NCBI RefSeq assembly: GCF_004004555.2
Contig: NZ_SACP01000005.1
Span: 1-64,000, forward strand
From: Methylobacterium oryzihabitans
GTDB lineage: Bacteria; Pseudomonadota; Alphaproteobacteria; Rhizobiales; Beijerinckiaceae
Direction of reading: 5' to 3'
Length of the DNA stretch: 64,000 nucleotides
This document shows positions 52,359-60,781 of the stretch, piece by piece. The position numbers and the translations under genes are program-made. The notes beneath the pieces are model-generated. The model made no database searches. It was not told the DNA's origin and saw only the letters and a list, made by a program, of their open reading frames with translations. Each line of letters begins with the position of its first letter. Within the stretch, counting starts at the first letter, position 1.

Positions 52359-53360
52359 TCAGCGTCCGCGCCGCGCCGTCGCCGCCTCGACCAGGGAGCG
52401 GATCGCTGCCCGCACCGGTTCGGGCGTGTCGTCGCGGACGAACTTCGCCTCGATCTCCTCGCGGATCATCGCGCCGTCGTCGCTGCGGGCGAGGTCGGTC
52501 GCGGTCTCGGCCTGGAGCAGCGACACGAACGCGCTCTCGACGCCCGGCGCCGGGGCGAAATCCTGCGCCGCCGCGACCTGCCGGCCGGTGAGGTCGAACA
52601 CCTCGGCGGCGTGCGGCAACACCTCGGGGGCGAGGGCGAGGTCGGCCGAGAGGATCCAGGCGGCGGGCTCGTGGGCGAGCAGGTCGACCGAGGTCCGGGT
52701 GATGTTGCCGGGGTTGAACCACAGGGTGCCGCCGACGGTGATCGGCCGGTGGCGCTTGTGGACGTGGCCGTTGACCACGAGGTCGCAGCCGGCGACCCGG
52801 TGGGGCGGCACCGCCCCCGGATAGCCGGCCCCGAACGCGATGTCGTGGTGGGTGAGCCAGACGGTGCGGTCGCAGGCCGGCAGCAGACCCGTCACGTCGT
52901 CGGGGATGACCTGCCCGAACGGCGTGACGCCGAGGCCGAGCACCGTCCCGTCGATCGCGAACCGGGCGGCCGGGCCGGAATCCGGCGCGATGTCGAGCAC
53001 GTCGGAGAGCGCCAGCACCGCGAGGCTGTCGCCGTCCGACAGCCGAGTGTGGCGGATGTCGTGGTTGCCGACATTCGCCAGCGGCCGGTGGCGAAACGCC
53101 TTGAGGATCCGCACCAGCCGCGCCTTGAGGCTCTCGTCCGGCTCGACCGGGTGCTCGAACAGGTCGCCGAGCAGCACCGGCGCGAGGTCGCGGGCATTGG
53201 CGAGGGCGACGCAATGGTCGAGCTTGGCCAGGACCGGCCCCGGCCAGTCCGGGTCGCGCCGGCGCCCGGGCCGGCGCGACGAGACGTGCGGGTCGCCGAT
53301 CAGCAGCAGGCCGGCGCAGGCGAGCGGCGGCGCGTCGAGGCGTTCTCCCGCGAGGATCAC
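52359..53360 (-). CDS. Mre11/SbcD-like metallophosphoesterase
   Basis: 333 residues, predicted DNA nuclease subunit. All five calcineurin-like metal motifs are visible in order: GDPH near 22-25, GDLFEH near 65-70, GNHD near 98-101, THHD near 170 and GHVHKR near 197, as in Mre11, SbcD and phage T4 gp47. The C-terminal ~120 residues probably contact the ATPase. The GTG start at 53360 overlaps the ATPase stop (GTGA), so the two are translationally coupled. It is convergent with the TnsA-like gene, four bases apart. Confidence 0.85.
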   Translation of the reverse strand: MILAGERLDAPPLACAGLLLIGDPHVSSRRPGRRRDPDWPGPVLAKLDHCVALANARDLAPVLLGDLFEHPVEPDESLKARLVRILKAFRHRPLANVGNHDIRHTRLSDGDSLAVLALSDVLDIAPDSGPAARFAIDGTVLGLGVTPFGQVIPDDVTGLLPACDRTVWLTHHDIAFGAGYPGAVPPHRVAGCDLVVNGHVHKRHRPITVGGTLWFNPGNITRTSVDLLAHEPAAWILSADLALAPEVLPHAAEVFDLTGRQVAAAQDFAPAPGVESAFVSLLQAETATDLARSDDGAMIREEIEAKFVRDDTPEPVRAAIRSLVEAATARRGR

Positions 53361-55069
53361 GCCGCCTCCCCGGGACTGGCGCGGTGCCCGTCGAGGAGGT
53401 GCGCGGCGGCGGCCGGCGCACCGCAGGCCGGGCAGCGCCCGCCGGTGGCGGCGAGGAGCGCGGCCGCCTCGTACCCGGCCGGGACCGGCTCCCGGGACGG
53501 CAGGGCGGCGAGGATCGCGGCGCGCGCTTCGGCCGCCCGCCGATCGCGGGAGGCCGCGAGCAGGCGCTCGCCGAGGGCGACCCGGTGGCGGTCCTCCGCC
53601 AGGGTGCGGCCGAGGGCGGCGGCCGCCTCCGGGTCGGGCAGGCCAGCGAAGGCGGCGTCGCGCAGGCCCGCCGCCCGATGCTCGGCCGATAGTCGGCCGA
53701 GGCCGGCGGCCCGGGCCTCGATCCGCCGCAGCCGGTCGTCGGCCTGCGCCAGGGCGCCGGCCTGCCGCCGCAGGGAGTCGATCGCGAGCGCGATCCCGTC
53801 GAGGTCGGCGAAGCCCAATGCCACCTCGCGCAGCCGGGTGATCTCGCGCTCGCCCTCGCGCACGGTGCGCTGGTCGTCGATCACCCGCTCGCGCTGGATC
53901 GCCTGCATGTCGCGCACGATGCCTGCCTCGCGGCCGATCGACAGCACGGCCGAGCGCTTGGCCGGCTTCTCGCCGAGCAGGAAGACCGGGAACTTCTGGT
54001 GCGCGACATGGAGGTCGAGGTCCTCGACCCGGCGGATCCCGAACAGGCGGTCGACCCAGTCGGGCACATCGCGGCCGCCGGTCTCGAGCCGCGCCCCGCG
54101 CTCGACCGCGAGGCTGCCGTCGGGCTCGTGCAGCGACCACAGGTTGACCGGACTGCGCCGCGGCTGACGCACGAAGCGCAAGGTTCGCCCGCCGGCGACG
54201 CCGATCTCGATCCGGGCCGCGGTGGCCCCGGCCCGCACGAGGCCGTCGCGGGCCTCGCCGTAGAACACCGCCCGCAGGGCGCGGATCACCGTCGACTTGC
54301 CGGTGTTGTTCGGACCGATCAGGGCGTTGACGCCGGGGCCGAGCGGCAGCGTCGCGTCGGCGAAGCCCTGCACGTCGACGAGGCGCACGAAGCGGAACCC
54401 GGGCTGGTCCGGCGCCCAGGCGGCGGCGCAGGCGGCCGCGGGACCGTCGATGGCGACGCCGGTCGCCGGGCGGCCGGCGACCCGGCTCACCGCCATGCCG
54501 GCGGCGACGGCCCCGAGGTCGTGATGCGAGATCGCGAGGCATTGCACGCCGAGGCGGGCGGCGCCGTCCTCCAGCACCCGGTAGAAGGCCGGAACCCGGT
54601 CGGGGGCGATCCAGCAATCGGCCTCGTCGAGGGCGAGGAAGCGCCCGACACCGGCCTTGACCACCGCGATCAGCCGCAGCGCCATGCCGACGACGTTGGT
54701 CATCGCGCCGCCGTTGTCCTCCAGCACGTCCTCACGGCCGCCGTCGGGGCGCATCAGCCCGATATCGAGGGCCGGCAGGCCGCGCTCGGTGGCGAGTTCG
54801 AGCGAGACCGGCTTCTCGCCGGGCAGCACCTCCTGCACCAGGGCGGTGAGCAGGGTCTCGAAGCTCGCGAGGCTGCGCTGATGGGCGTCCTGCTGCAGGT
54901 CGCGCAGGCAGGCATCGACCGCGTCGCGCTGGGCGAGGCGGCCCTTGGCCTCGGCGACGACCGCCGCCCGGGCCGCGATCGCGGCTCCCACGGCGTCGCG
55001 CCGCGCCTCGGCCCCGGCGAGGGCACGGCCGAGGCGCGCCACCGCGTCGGCCGCCTCGTCGGCCCGCAT
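53357..55069 (-). CDS. Circularly permuted SbcC/Rad50-like ATPase
   Basis: 570 residues. Order of parts: a short coiled coil (about 1-75), the C-lobe with signature-like EDNGGAMTNVVGMALRL (117-133), Walker B FLALDEAD (144-151) and His switch SHHD (181-184); then the N-lobe with Walker A GPNNTGKST (252-260); then a second coiled coil (about 375-540) and a terminal CPAC pair (Cys 546, 549). In normal SbcC/Rad50 the Walker A lobe comes first and the two coils meet at the CxxC zinc hook. Here the protein is opened at the hook and the lobes joined head to tail. ATG 55069 overlaps the upstream stop (ATGA). Partner of the Mre11-like protein. Confidence 0.8.
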   Translation of the reverse strand: MRADEAADAVARLGRALAGAEARRDAVGAAIAARAAVVAEAKGRLAQRDAVDACLRDLQQDAHQRSLASFETLLTALVQEVLPGEKPVSLELATERGLPALDIGLMRPDGGREDVLEDNGGAMTNVVGMALRLIAVVKAGVGRFLALDEADCWIAPDRVPAFYRVLEDGAARLGVQCLAISHHDLGAVAAGMAVSRVAGRPATGVAIDGPAAACAAAWAPDQPGFRFVRLVDVQGFADATLPLGPGVNALIGPNNTGKSTVIRALRAVFYGEARDGLVRAGATAARIEIGVAGGRTLRFVRQPRRSPVNLWSLHEPDGSLAVERGARLETGGRDVPDWVDRLFGIRRVEDLDLHVAHQKFPVFLLGEKPAKRSAVLSIGREAGIVRDMQAIQRERVIDDQRTVREGEREITRLREVALGFADLDGIALAIDSLRRQAGALAQADDRLRRIEARAAGLGRLSAEHRAAGLRDAAFAGLPDPEAAAALGRTLAEDRHRVALGERLLAASRDRRAAEARAAILAALPSREPVPAGYEAAALLAATGGRCPACGAPAAAAHLLDGHRASPGEAA

Positions 55070-55368
55070 CAGCGCGGCTCGGGCAGAGCCGCGAGGCGAT
55101 CCCTCACCGCCTGCACCGCCTCGGCGAAAGCGGCGACCTGCCGGGCGTTCTCCGCCCGCACCGCCTCGATCATCGCCCGGATCTCGGCCTCGTCGTCGGT
55201 GCCGAGTTCCTCGCGCGCCTGGGCGCGGGCGGCCTCCAGCTCCCGGGTCAGGCGTTCGACATCGCTCTGCGCGCGGATGCGGTCCTCGCGCAGCGTCTCG
55301 TAGGCCGGGCGCAGGGCATCGAGCCGCTTGAGCGCGGCGGCATCCTGGCCCGTGCGGGTCGTGGTCAT
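55069..55368 (-). CDS. Small coiled-coil protein, first gene of the permuted-ATPase operon
   Basis: 99 residues, almost entirely heptad-like helix (RIRAQSDVERLTRELEAARA, then EIRAMIEAVRAENARQVAAF). It has no cysteine and no signal peptide. Its stop overlaps the ATPase ATG, indicating tight stoichiometric coupling. It may supply or brace the short N-terminal coil of the permuted ATPase; this is inference. ATG 55368 is 60 bases downstream of a perfect SOS operator. The frame continues upstream through the operator and is unlikely to be coding there. Confidence 0.7.
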   Translation of the reverse strand: MTTTRTGQDAAALKRLDALRPAYETLREDRIRAQSDVERLTRELEAARAQAREELGTDDEAEIRAMIEAVRAENARQVAAFAEAVQAVRDRLAALPEPR

Positions 55369-55428
55369 GGCGTCCCCTTCGCGTCCCGAGAAGATGGCGT
55401 TGCCGAGGCCGTTGCGCCAGAGGCGGAT

Positions 55429-55443
55429 GTTCCAGGAACGTTC
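55429..55443. promoter_or_regulatory. Perfect LexA (SOS) operator facing the permuted-ATPase operon
   Basis: GTTCCAGGAACGTTC fits GTTC-N7-GTTC exactly and lies 60 bases before the start of the coiled-coil gene at 55368. An imperfect copy of the reverse form (GAAC-N7-GAAT) overlaps it at 55436-55450. Confidence 0.8.
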
Positions 55444-55481
55444 GCGGAATGCGGTTGACGAATCTCGCAAATCACCGCAGT

Positions 55482-55496
55482 GTTCGCCTCATGTTC
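55482..55496. promoter_or_regulatory. Second perfect LexA (SOS) operator in the same divergent region
   Basis: GTTCGCCTCATGTTC fits GTTC-N7-GTTC exactly, 38 bases from the first operator and 54 bases before the gene at 55551. One operator per direction suggests both divergent units are SOS-controlled. Confidence 0.8.
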
Positions 55497-55550
55497 CATG
55501 ACGCACCCGACCGGACCGCGTGGGTGCGGGACGGACGCGACGAGGCCCCG

Positions 55551-55967
55551 ATGGACGCACTCCGCCAGGACGATTTCGGCCAGGACGACGCCGCGCTCTT
55601 CGAGAACCGCGACTGGTCGGTGCTGGCGGACGGGCTCGAACATCGCGCCACCGGCTATTTCATCGCCCGCGACGCCCTCGCTTCCCGCGGCCCGGACGGC
55701 TACTGGGAGTGGCCGCTGCACCTGTCCGAGAAGGAGTGGTGCGGCGTGCGCAGCTTCCGCGAGGCGTTCCTGGCCGCCCTCGCCGCCTTCGGCATCGCCG
55801 CCGACCAGCGCCTGTCGCTGTCCTTCGCCCTCGGCTTCGGCACCCGGGTCGGCGGCCCGGCACCCGACGAGGCGGTCCGCCTCGGCGATCTCGTGCGCCT
55901 CAAGCCGCCGGCCCGCCGCACCCTGCCGCGCCAGCCCGAGCCGGTCGCCCTGGCGGCGGCGGGCTGA
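55551..55967 (+). CDS. Unknown protein, divergent partner of the permuted-ATPase operon
   Basis: About 138 residues. The N terminus is acidic (DALRQDDFGQDDAALFENRD) and is followed by a well-mixed domain with several aromatic residues (GYFIARDAL, DGYWEWPLHLSEKEW, RLSLSFALGFGTR). A Pro/Arg-rich tail ends it. ATG 55551 is preferred because GAGG stands five bases before it and because an upstream ATG (55491) falls inside the SOS operator. The family is not recognised; SOS control is inferred from the operator at 55482. Confidence 0.6.
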   Translation: MDALRQDDFGQDDAALFENRDWSVLADGLEHRATGYFIARDALASRGPDGYWEWPLHLSEKEWCGVRSFREAFLAALAAFGIAADQRLSLSFALGFGTRVGGPAPDEAVRLGDLVRLKPPARRTLPRQPEPVALAAAG

Positions 55968-55976
55968 GGGCCGCAC

Positions 55977-57329
55977 TTATCGTGCCGGGAACGCCTCCTC
56001 GAACTTCGCCACCTCGCCGCGGGACGGGGTCTCCAGGCTGCCCTCCCACATCACCGCGTGGCCGCGCACCACGGTGCCGACCGGCCAGCCGGTGACGGCG
56101 ACGCCGTCATAGGGGGTCCAGCCGCAGCGCGAGGCGATCCAGCCGTTGGTGATCGTCTCCCGGCGCTTGAGGTCGACCACCGTCACGTCGGCGTCGTAGC
56201 CGACGGCGAGGCGGCCCTTGCGGGCGAGCCCGAACAGGCGCTTGGGGCCGGCGCTGGTCAGGTCGACGAACCGCGCCAGCGACAGGCGCCCGGCGGCGAC
56301 GTGGTCGAGCATGATCGGCACCAGCGTCTGCACCCCGGTCATGCCCGAGGGCGAATCGGGATAGGGCTTGGCCTTCTCCTCGAGGGTGTGCGGCGCGTGG
56401 TCGGAGCCGAGCACGTCGGCGACGCCCTGGGTAAGGCCCCACCACAGCGCCTCACGGTGGGCCGCGTCGCGCACCGGCGGGTTCATCTGCACCAGCGTGC
56501 CGAGGCGCGCGTAAGCCTCGTCGCCGTCGAGGGTGAGATGGTGCGGGGTCAGCTCGGCCGTCGCCACGTCCTTGTGGTCGGCGAGGAAGCGCATCTCCTC
56601 GGCGGTCGAGATGTGCAGGACGTGGATGCGCGCGCCGGTCTCGCGGGCGATGCGCACGAGGCGCTGCGTCGCCTTGAGGGCAGCCTCCGGCGAGCGCCAG
56701 ACCGGATGCGACGACGGATCGCCCGGCACCCGCAGCGGTTTACGCTCGCGCAGCATCGCCTCGTCCTCGGCGTGGAAGGCGGCGCGGCGGCGGATGCGCT
56801 TGAGGATCTCGGCGATGCCGGCATCGTCCTCGACGAGGAGCGACCCGGTCGAGGAGCCGATGAACACCTTGATCCCGGCCGCCCCCGGCAGGCGCTCGAG
56901 TTCGGCGACGTCGGCGGCGTTCTCGTGGGTGCCGCCGACCCAGAACGCGAAGTCGCAATGCATCCGGTGATGGCCGCGCCGGACCTTGTCGGCGAGCGCC
57001 TCCGGCGTCGTGGTCTGGGGATTGGTGTTCGGCATCTCGAACACCGTCGTGACCCCGCCCATCACGGCGGCGCGCGACCCGGTCTCCAGGTCCTCCTTGT
57101 GGTCGAGCCCGGGCTCGCGGAAATGGACCTGGCTGTCGATGACGCCGGGCAGCAGGTGCAGGCCGCGGCAATCCCGCTCCGTTCCGGCGCTCGCCTGCGA
57201 CAGGTCGCCGATCGCCGCGATGCGGCCGTCGCGCACGCCGATGTCGGCGGCGCCGATGCCGTCCTGGTTGACGACGGTGCCGCCGCGCAGGATCAGGTCG
57301 AAGCTCTGGCTGGTGACGCTCTGGCCCAT
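55977..57329 (-). CDS. Dihydroorotase-family amidohydrolase
   Basis: 450 residues of the class I dihydroorotase type. The carboxylated Lys is in AGIKVFIGSS near 149, metal His in LHISTAEE near 238 and ELTPHHL near 260, and catalytic Asp in GSDHAPHTLEEK near 310. The first metal motif, normally DxHxH, reads DSQVHFRE (near 63): the first His is Gln. Such a change is seen in some annotated dihydroorotases; whether the binuclear centre survives is unknown, so pyrimidine synthesis or another cyclic amide is possible. ATG 57329 has GGAG at proper spacing; ATG 57347 does not. Confidence 0.8.
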   Translation of the reverse strand: MGQSVTSQSFDLILRGGTVVNQDGIGAADIGVRDGRIAAIGDLSQASAGTERDCRGLHLLPGVIDSQVHFREPGLDHKEDLETGSRAAVMGGVTTVFEMPNTNPQTTTPEALADKVRRGHHRMHCDFAFWVGGTHENAADVAELERLPGAAGIKVFIGSSTGSLLVEDDAGIAEILKRIRRRAAFHAEDEAMLRERKPLRVPGDPSSHPVWRSPEAALKATQRLVRIARETGARIHVLHISTAEEMRFLADHKDVATAELTPHHLTLDGDEAYARLGTLVQMNPPVRDAAHREALWWGLTQGVADVLGSDHAPHTLEEKAKPYPDSPSGMTGVQTLVPIMLDHVAAGRLSLARFVDLTSAGPKRLFGLARKGRLAVGYDADVTVVDLKRRETITNGWIASRCGWTPYDGVAVTGWPVGTVVRGHAVMWEGSLETPSRGEVAKFEEAFPAR

Positions 57330-57426
57330 GGGGCGGCTCCGGTGCATTGAGGGCGGGGCGGTGCGGGCTTATGTCAGCCCTCGCCGGGGTTCAAGCGCGC
57401 GGCCCCGGGGAAGGATGTGAGCCGCG

Positions 57427-58254
57427 ATGCCCCTCGCCCCCCTGCCGGACCGTGCCGTCGTGTCGGTGTCCGGCGCCGACGCCACGAGCTTTCTCCAGGG
57501 TCTCCTGACCTGCAACGTCGAGTCGCTGCCCGAGGGCGAGGCCCGGCTCGGTGCCCTGCTGTCGCCGCAGGGCAAGATCCTGTTCGACTTCCTCGTCTCC
57601 CGCGACGGCGACGGCTTCCGCCTCGACGCGCCGCGCGACCGCGCGGCCGATCTCGTCAAGCGGCTCTCGCTGTACCGCCTGCGGGCGAAGGTGACGGTGG
57701 CGGAGACGCCGCTCGCCGTCCTCGCCGGCTGGGATGCGCCGGCGCCTGACGGCGCCCTGCGCGACGGCCGCCTGCCCGAACTCGGCTGGCGGCTCTACCG
57801 GCCGGACGCCGAGGCGCCGGCCGGCGACGCGACCGCGGCCGCCTATCACGCCCACCGCGTCGCCCTGGCGGTGCCCGAGAGCGGCGCCGACTACGCCCTG
57901 GGCGACGCCTTCCCGCACGAGGCCGGCATGGACCAGCTCGGCGGGGTCGATTTCCGCAAGGGCTGCTACGTCGGCCAGGAGGTGGTGTCGCGGATGCAGC
58001 ATCGCGGCACCGCCCGCACCCGGATCGTCGGCCTCGCCTACCGCGACGGCGTCGCGGCGGCACCGGGCGCGCCGGTCACCGCCGGGCAGCGCACCCTCGG
58101 CCAGACCGGCAGCGCCGCCGGGAGCCGCGGCCTCGCGCTGCTGCGCCTCGACCGGCTGTCGGACGCCCTTGCCGCCGGCGAGGCGGTCGAGGTCGAGCAT
58201 CGGCCGGTCGCGGTGGAGAAGCCGGCCTATGCGAATTTTGGGTTTCCGGGGTAG
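57427..58254 (+). CDS. ygfZ: YgfZ/GcvT-like folate-binding protein (iron-sulfur maturation factor)
   Basis: Helps assemble or repair certain 4Fe-4S enzymes in a folate-dependent way. 275 residues with the GcvT-like fold. The N-terminal VSVSGADATSFLQGLLTCNV and the family signature KGCYVGQEVVSRM near 179, with its redox-active Cys, are both clear. It is divergent from the dihydroorotase gene with a 97-base gap. Confidence 0.93.
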   Translation: MPLAPLPDRAVVSVSGADATSFLQGLLTCNVESLPEGEARLGALLSPQGKILFDFLVSRDGDGFRLDAPRDRAADLVKRLSLYRLRAKVTVAETPLAVLAGWDAPAPDGALRDGRLPELGWRLYRPDAEAPAGDATAAAYHAHRVALAVPESGADYALGDAFPHEAGMDQLGGVDFRKGCYVGQEVVSRMQHRGTARTRIVGLAYRDGVAAAPGAPVTAGQRTLGQTGSAAGSRGLALLRLDRLSDALAAGEAVEVEHRPVAVEKPAYANFGFPG

Positions 58255-58279
58255 GAATCGAACGGCCGGCGCGCTTGAA

Positions 58280-58685
58280 CCCTCCCCCCTCTGCGCACGG
58301 CTGTCCGGGCAAAAATCCCTTCAAAATCAAGCGCGGGATCCCCTCTCCCGAGTGGGAGAGGGGTAGGGTGAGGGTGGCTCGGGGTCAGAATAGAGAAGCA
58401 AGCGTCGAGTTGCGCAGCTCAACACTGGTAATTCGATCCTGATCCCAAGCCACCCTCACCCCCGACCCCTCTCCCACTCGGGAGAGGGGAGGCGCGCCAC
58501 TTCTTTCCCCGGACAGCCCTGCCCTCTGCGGGGAGGGTAGCGAGCGGAGCGGGACGCATTCCCGCCGAGAGGGGAACGCGACGCCGATTCAGGTGGTGCC
58601 CGTCACCGCGGTCGCGACTGTTCAGGAAGCGTCCCCTCTCCCGCCCCGCATCCGCGGGGCACCCTCCCCCGCAGAGGGGGGAGGG
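58280..58685 (+). repeat. Dispersed intergenic repeat, copy 4, split by a second MITE
   Basis: Same family as near 5657, 24809 and 33582. Its left end (CCCTCCCCCCTCTGCG) is cut after 16 bases by an inserted element and resumes at 58522. The right part keeps the shared blocks CCCGCCGAGAGGGG and the terminal inverted hairpin. The 431-base gap 58255-58685 between ygfZ and the ribbon-helix-helix gene contains only this repeat and its insert. Confidence 0.85.
58296..58521. mobile_element. MITE-like element, 226 bp, with ~20-bp imperfect inverted ends and 9-bp target duplication
   Basis: The outer ends read CACGGCTGTCCGGGCAAAAA and, on the other strand, CAGGGCTGTCCGGGGAAAGA, 17 of 20 identical. 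CCCTCTGCG is duplicated on both sides (58287-58295 and 58522-58530). The interior contains a long inverted repeat built on CCCTCTCCCGAGTGGGAGAG and GTGAGGGTGGC blocks. There is no transposase frame. Confidence 0.8.
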
Positions 58686-58976
58686 TCAGGACGGCGGTGC
58701 TATGTCCGCCGGATCCGCCCCGTCGAACTCCGGCGGCGCTCCCTCCACCCACACCGCCCGCAGCACGAACACCCGGATCGCCGAGGACAGGTTCTGCCCG
58801 CCCCGTCCGGCATCGACCTCGCCGATCAGCGCCTGCATCGAGGTGCCGCGGGCGGCGGCGAGGTGGCGCAGGGCGTCCCAGAACGGCGCCTCCAGCGACA
58901 CGCTGGTGCGGTGGCCGGCGATCATCACCGACCGCTTCAGGATTCCCGGTTCCGGCCCGCCGGCCGCGGAGCTCAT
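58686..58976 (-). CDS. Ribbon-helix-helix domain protein
   Basis: 96 residues. The beta-strand and first helix of an RHH fold are evident (KRSVMIAGHRTSVSLEAPFWDALRHLA in pieces from residue 14), matching the RHH_4-type family of alphaproteobacteria. RHH proteins bind DNA as dimers. It overlaps the DUF4169 gene upstream (ATGA) and the pair sits next to fumC, an arrangement I associate with Rhizobiales. The target is unknown. Confidence 0.85.
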   Translation of the reverse strand: MSSAAGGPEPGILKRSVMIAGHRTSVSLEAPFWDALRHLAAARGTSMQALIGEVDAGRGGQNLSSAIRVFVLRAVWVEGAPPEFDGADPADIAPPS

Positions 58977-59167
58977 TCCTCGGCGGGATCGGTCTTCGAC
59001 AGGCGGTGGCCCTCATGACGGGACTGCTCCAGCGCCTTCTGGGTCTCGGCCCGGGTCCTGGCCGTCTTGGGCCGGCCGAAGGCGGCGCGGTTGCGGCCAG
59101 CCTCCTCGGCCTTGGCCGCCTTCTCGCGCGCCTTGCGCACCTGCCTGAGATTGATGATCTCCGCCAT
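58973..59167 (-). CDS. DUF4169-family protein
   Basis: 64 residues, highly charged. The N-terminal MAEIINLRQVRKAREKAAKA is typical of DUF4169, followed by a basic helix and RLSKTDPAEE. Function is unknown. It precedes and overlaps the ribbon-helix-helix gene and lies just downstream of fumC. ATG 59167 gives the family N terminus; the frame extends upstream without support. Confidence 0.85.
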   Translation of the reverse strand: MAEIINLRQVRKAREKAAKAEEAGRNRAAFGRPKTARTRAETQKALEQSRHEGHRLSKTDPAEE

Positions 59168-59270
59168 CGGCCGCTCCTCCGCACAGGAAGCCGGCGCGGA
59201 CCCTGCACGGCCGCGCCGGTCGAGACACATCAAGGTGCCCGCAAATCCGCGCGGGCGCCAGAGGTTTGCG

Positions 59271-60683
<1,413 letters not shown>

Positions 60684-60781
60684 GGCCTCTTTGGCGGGTC
60701 TGGACGGCGCCTACTTAAGCCAAGAGCGGCGGCGGCGCGACCGCGATTCGCCCGCGCCTGAGACGCCTTCGAGGTTCGCGC

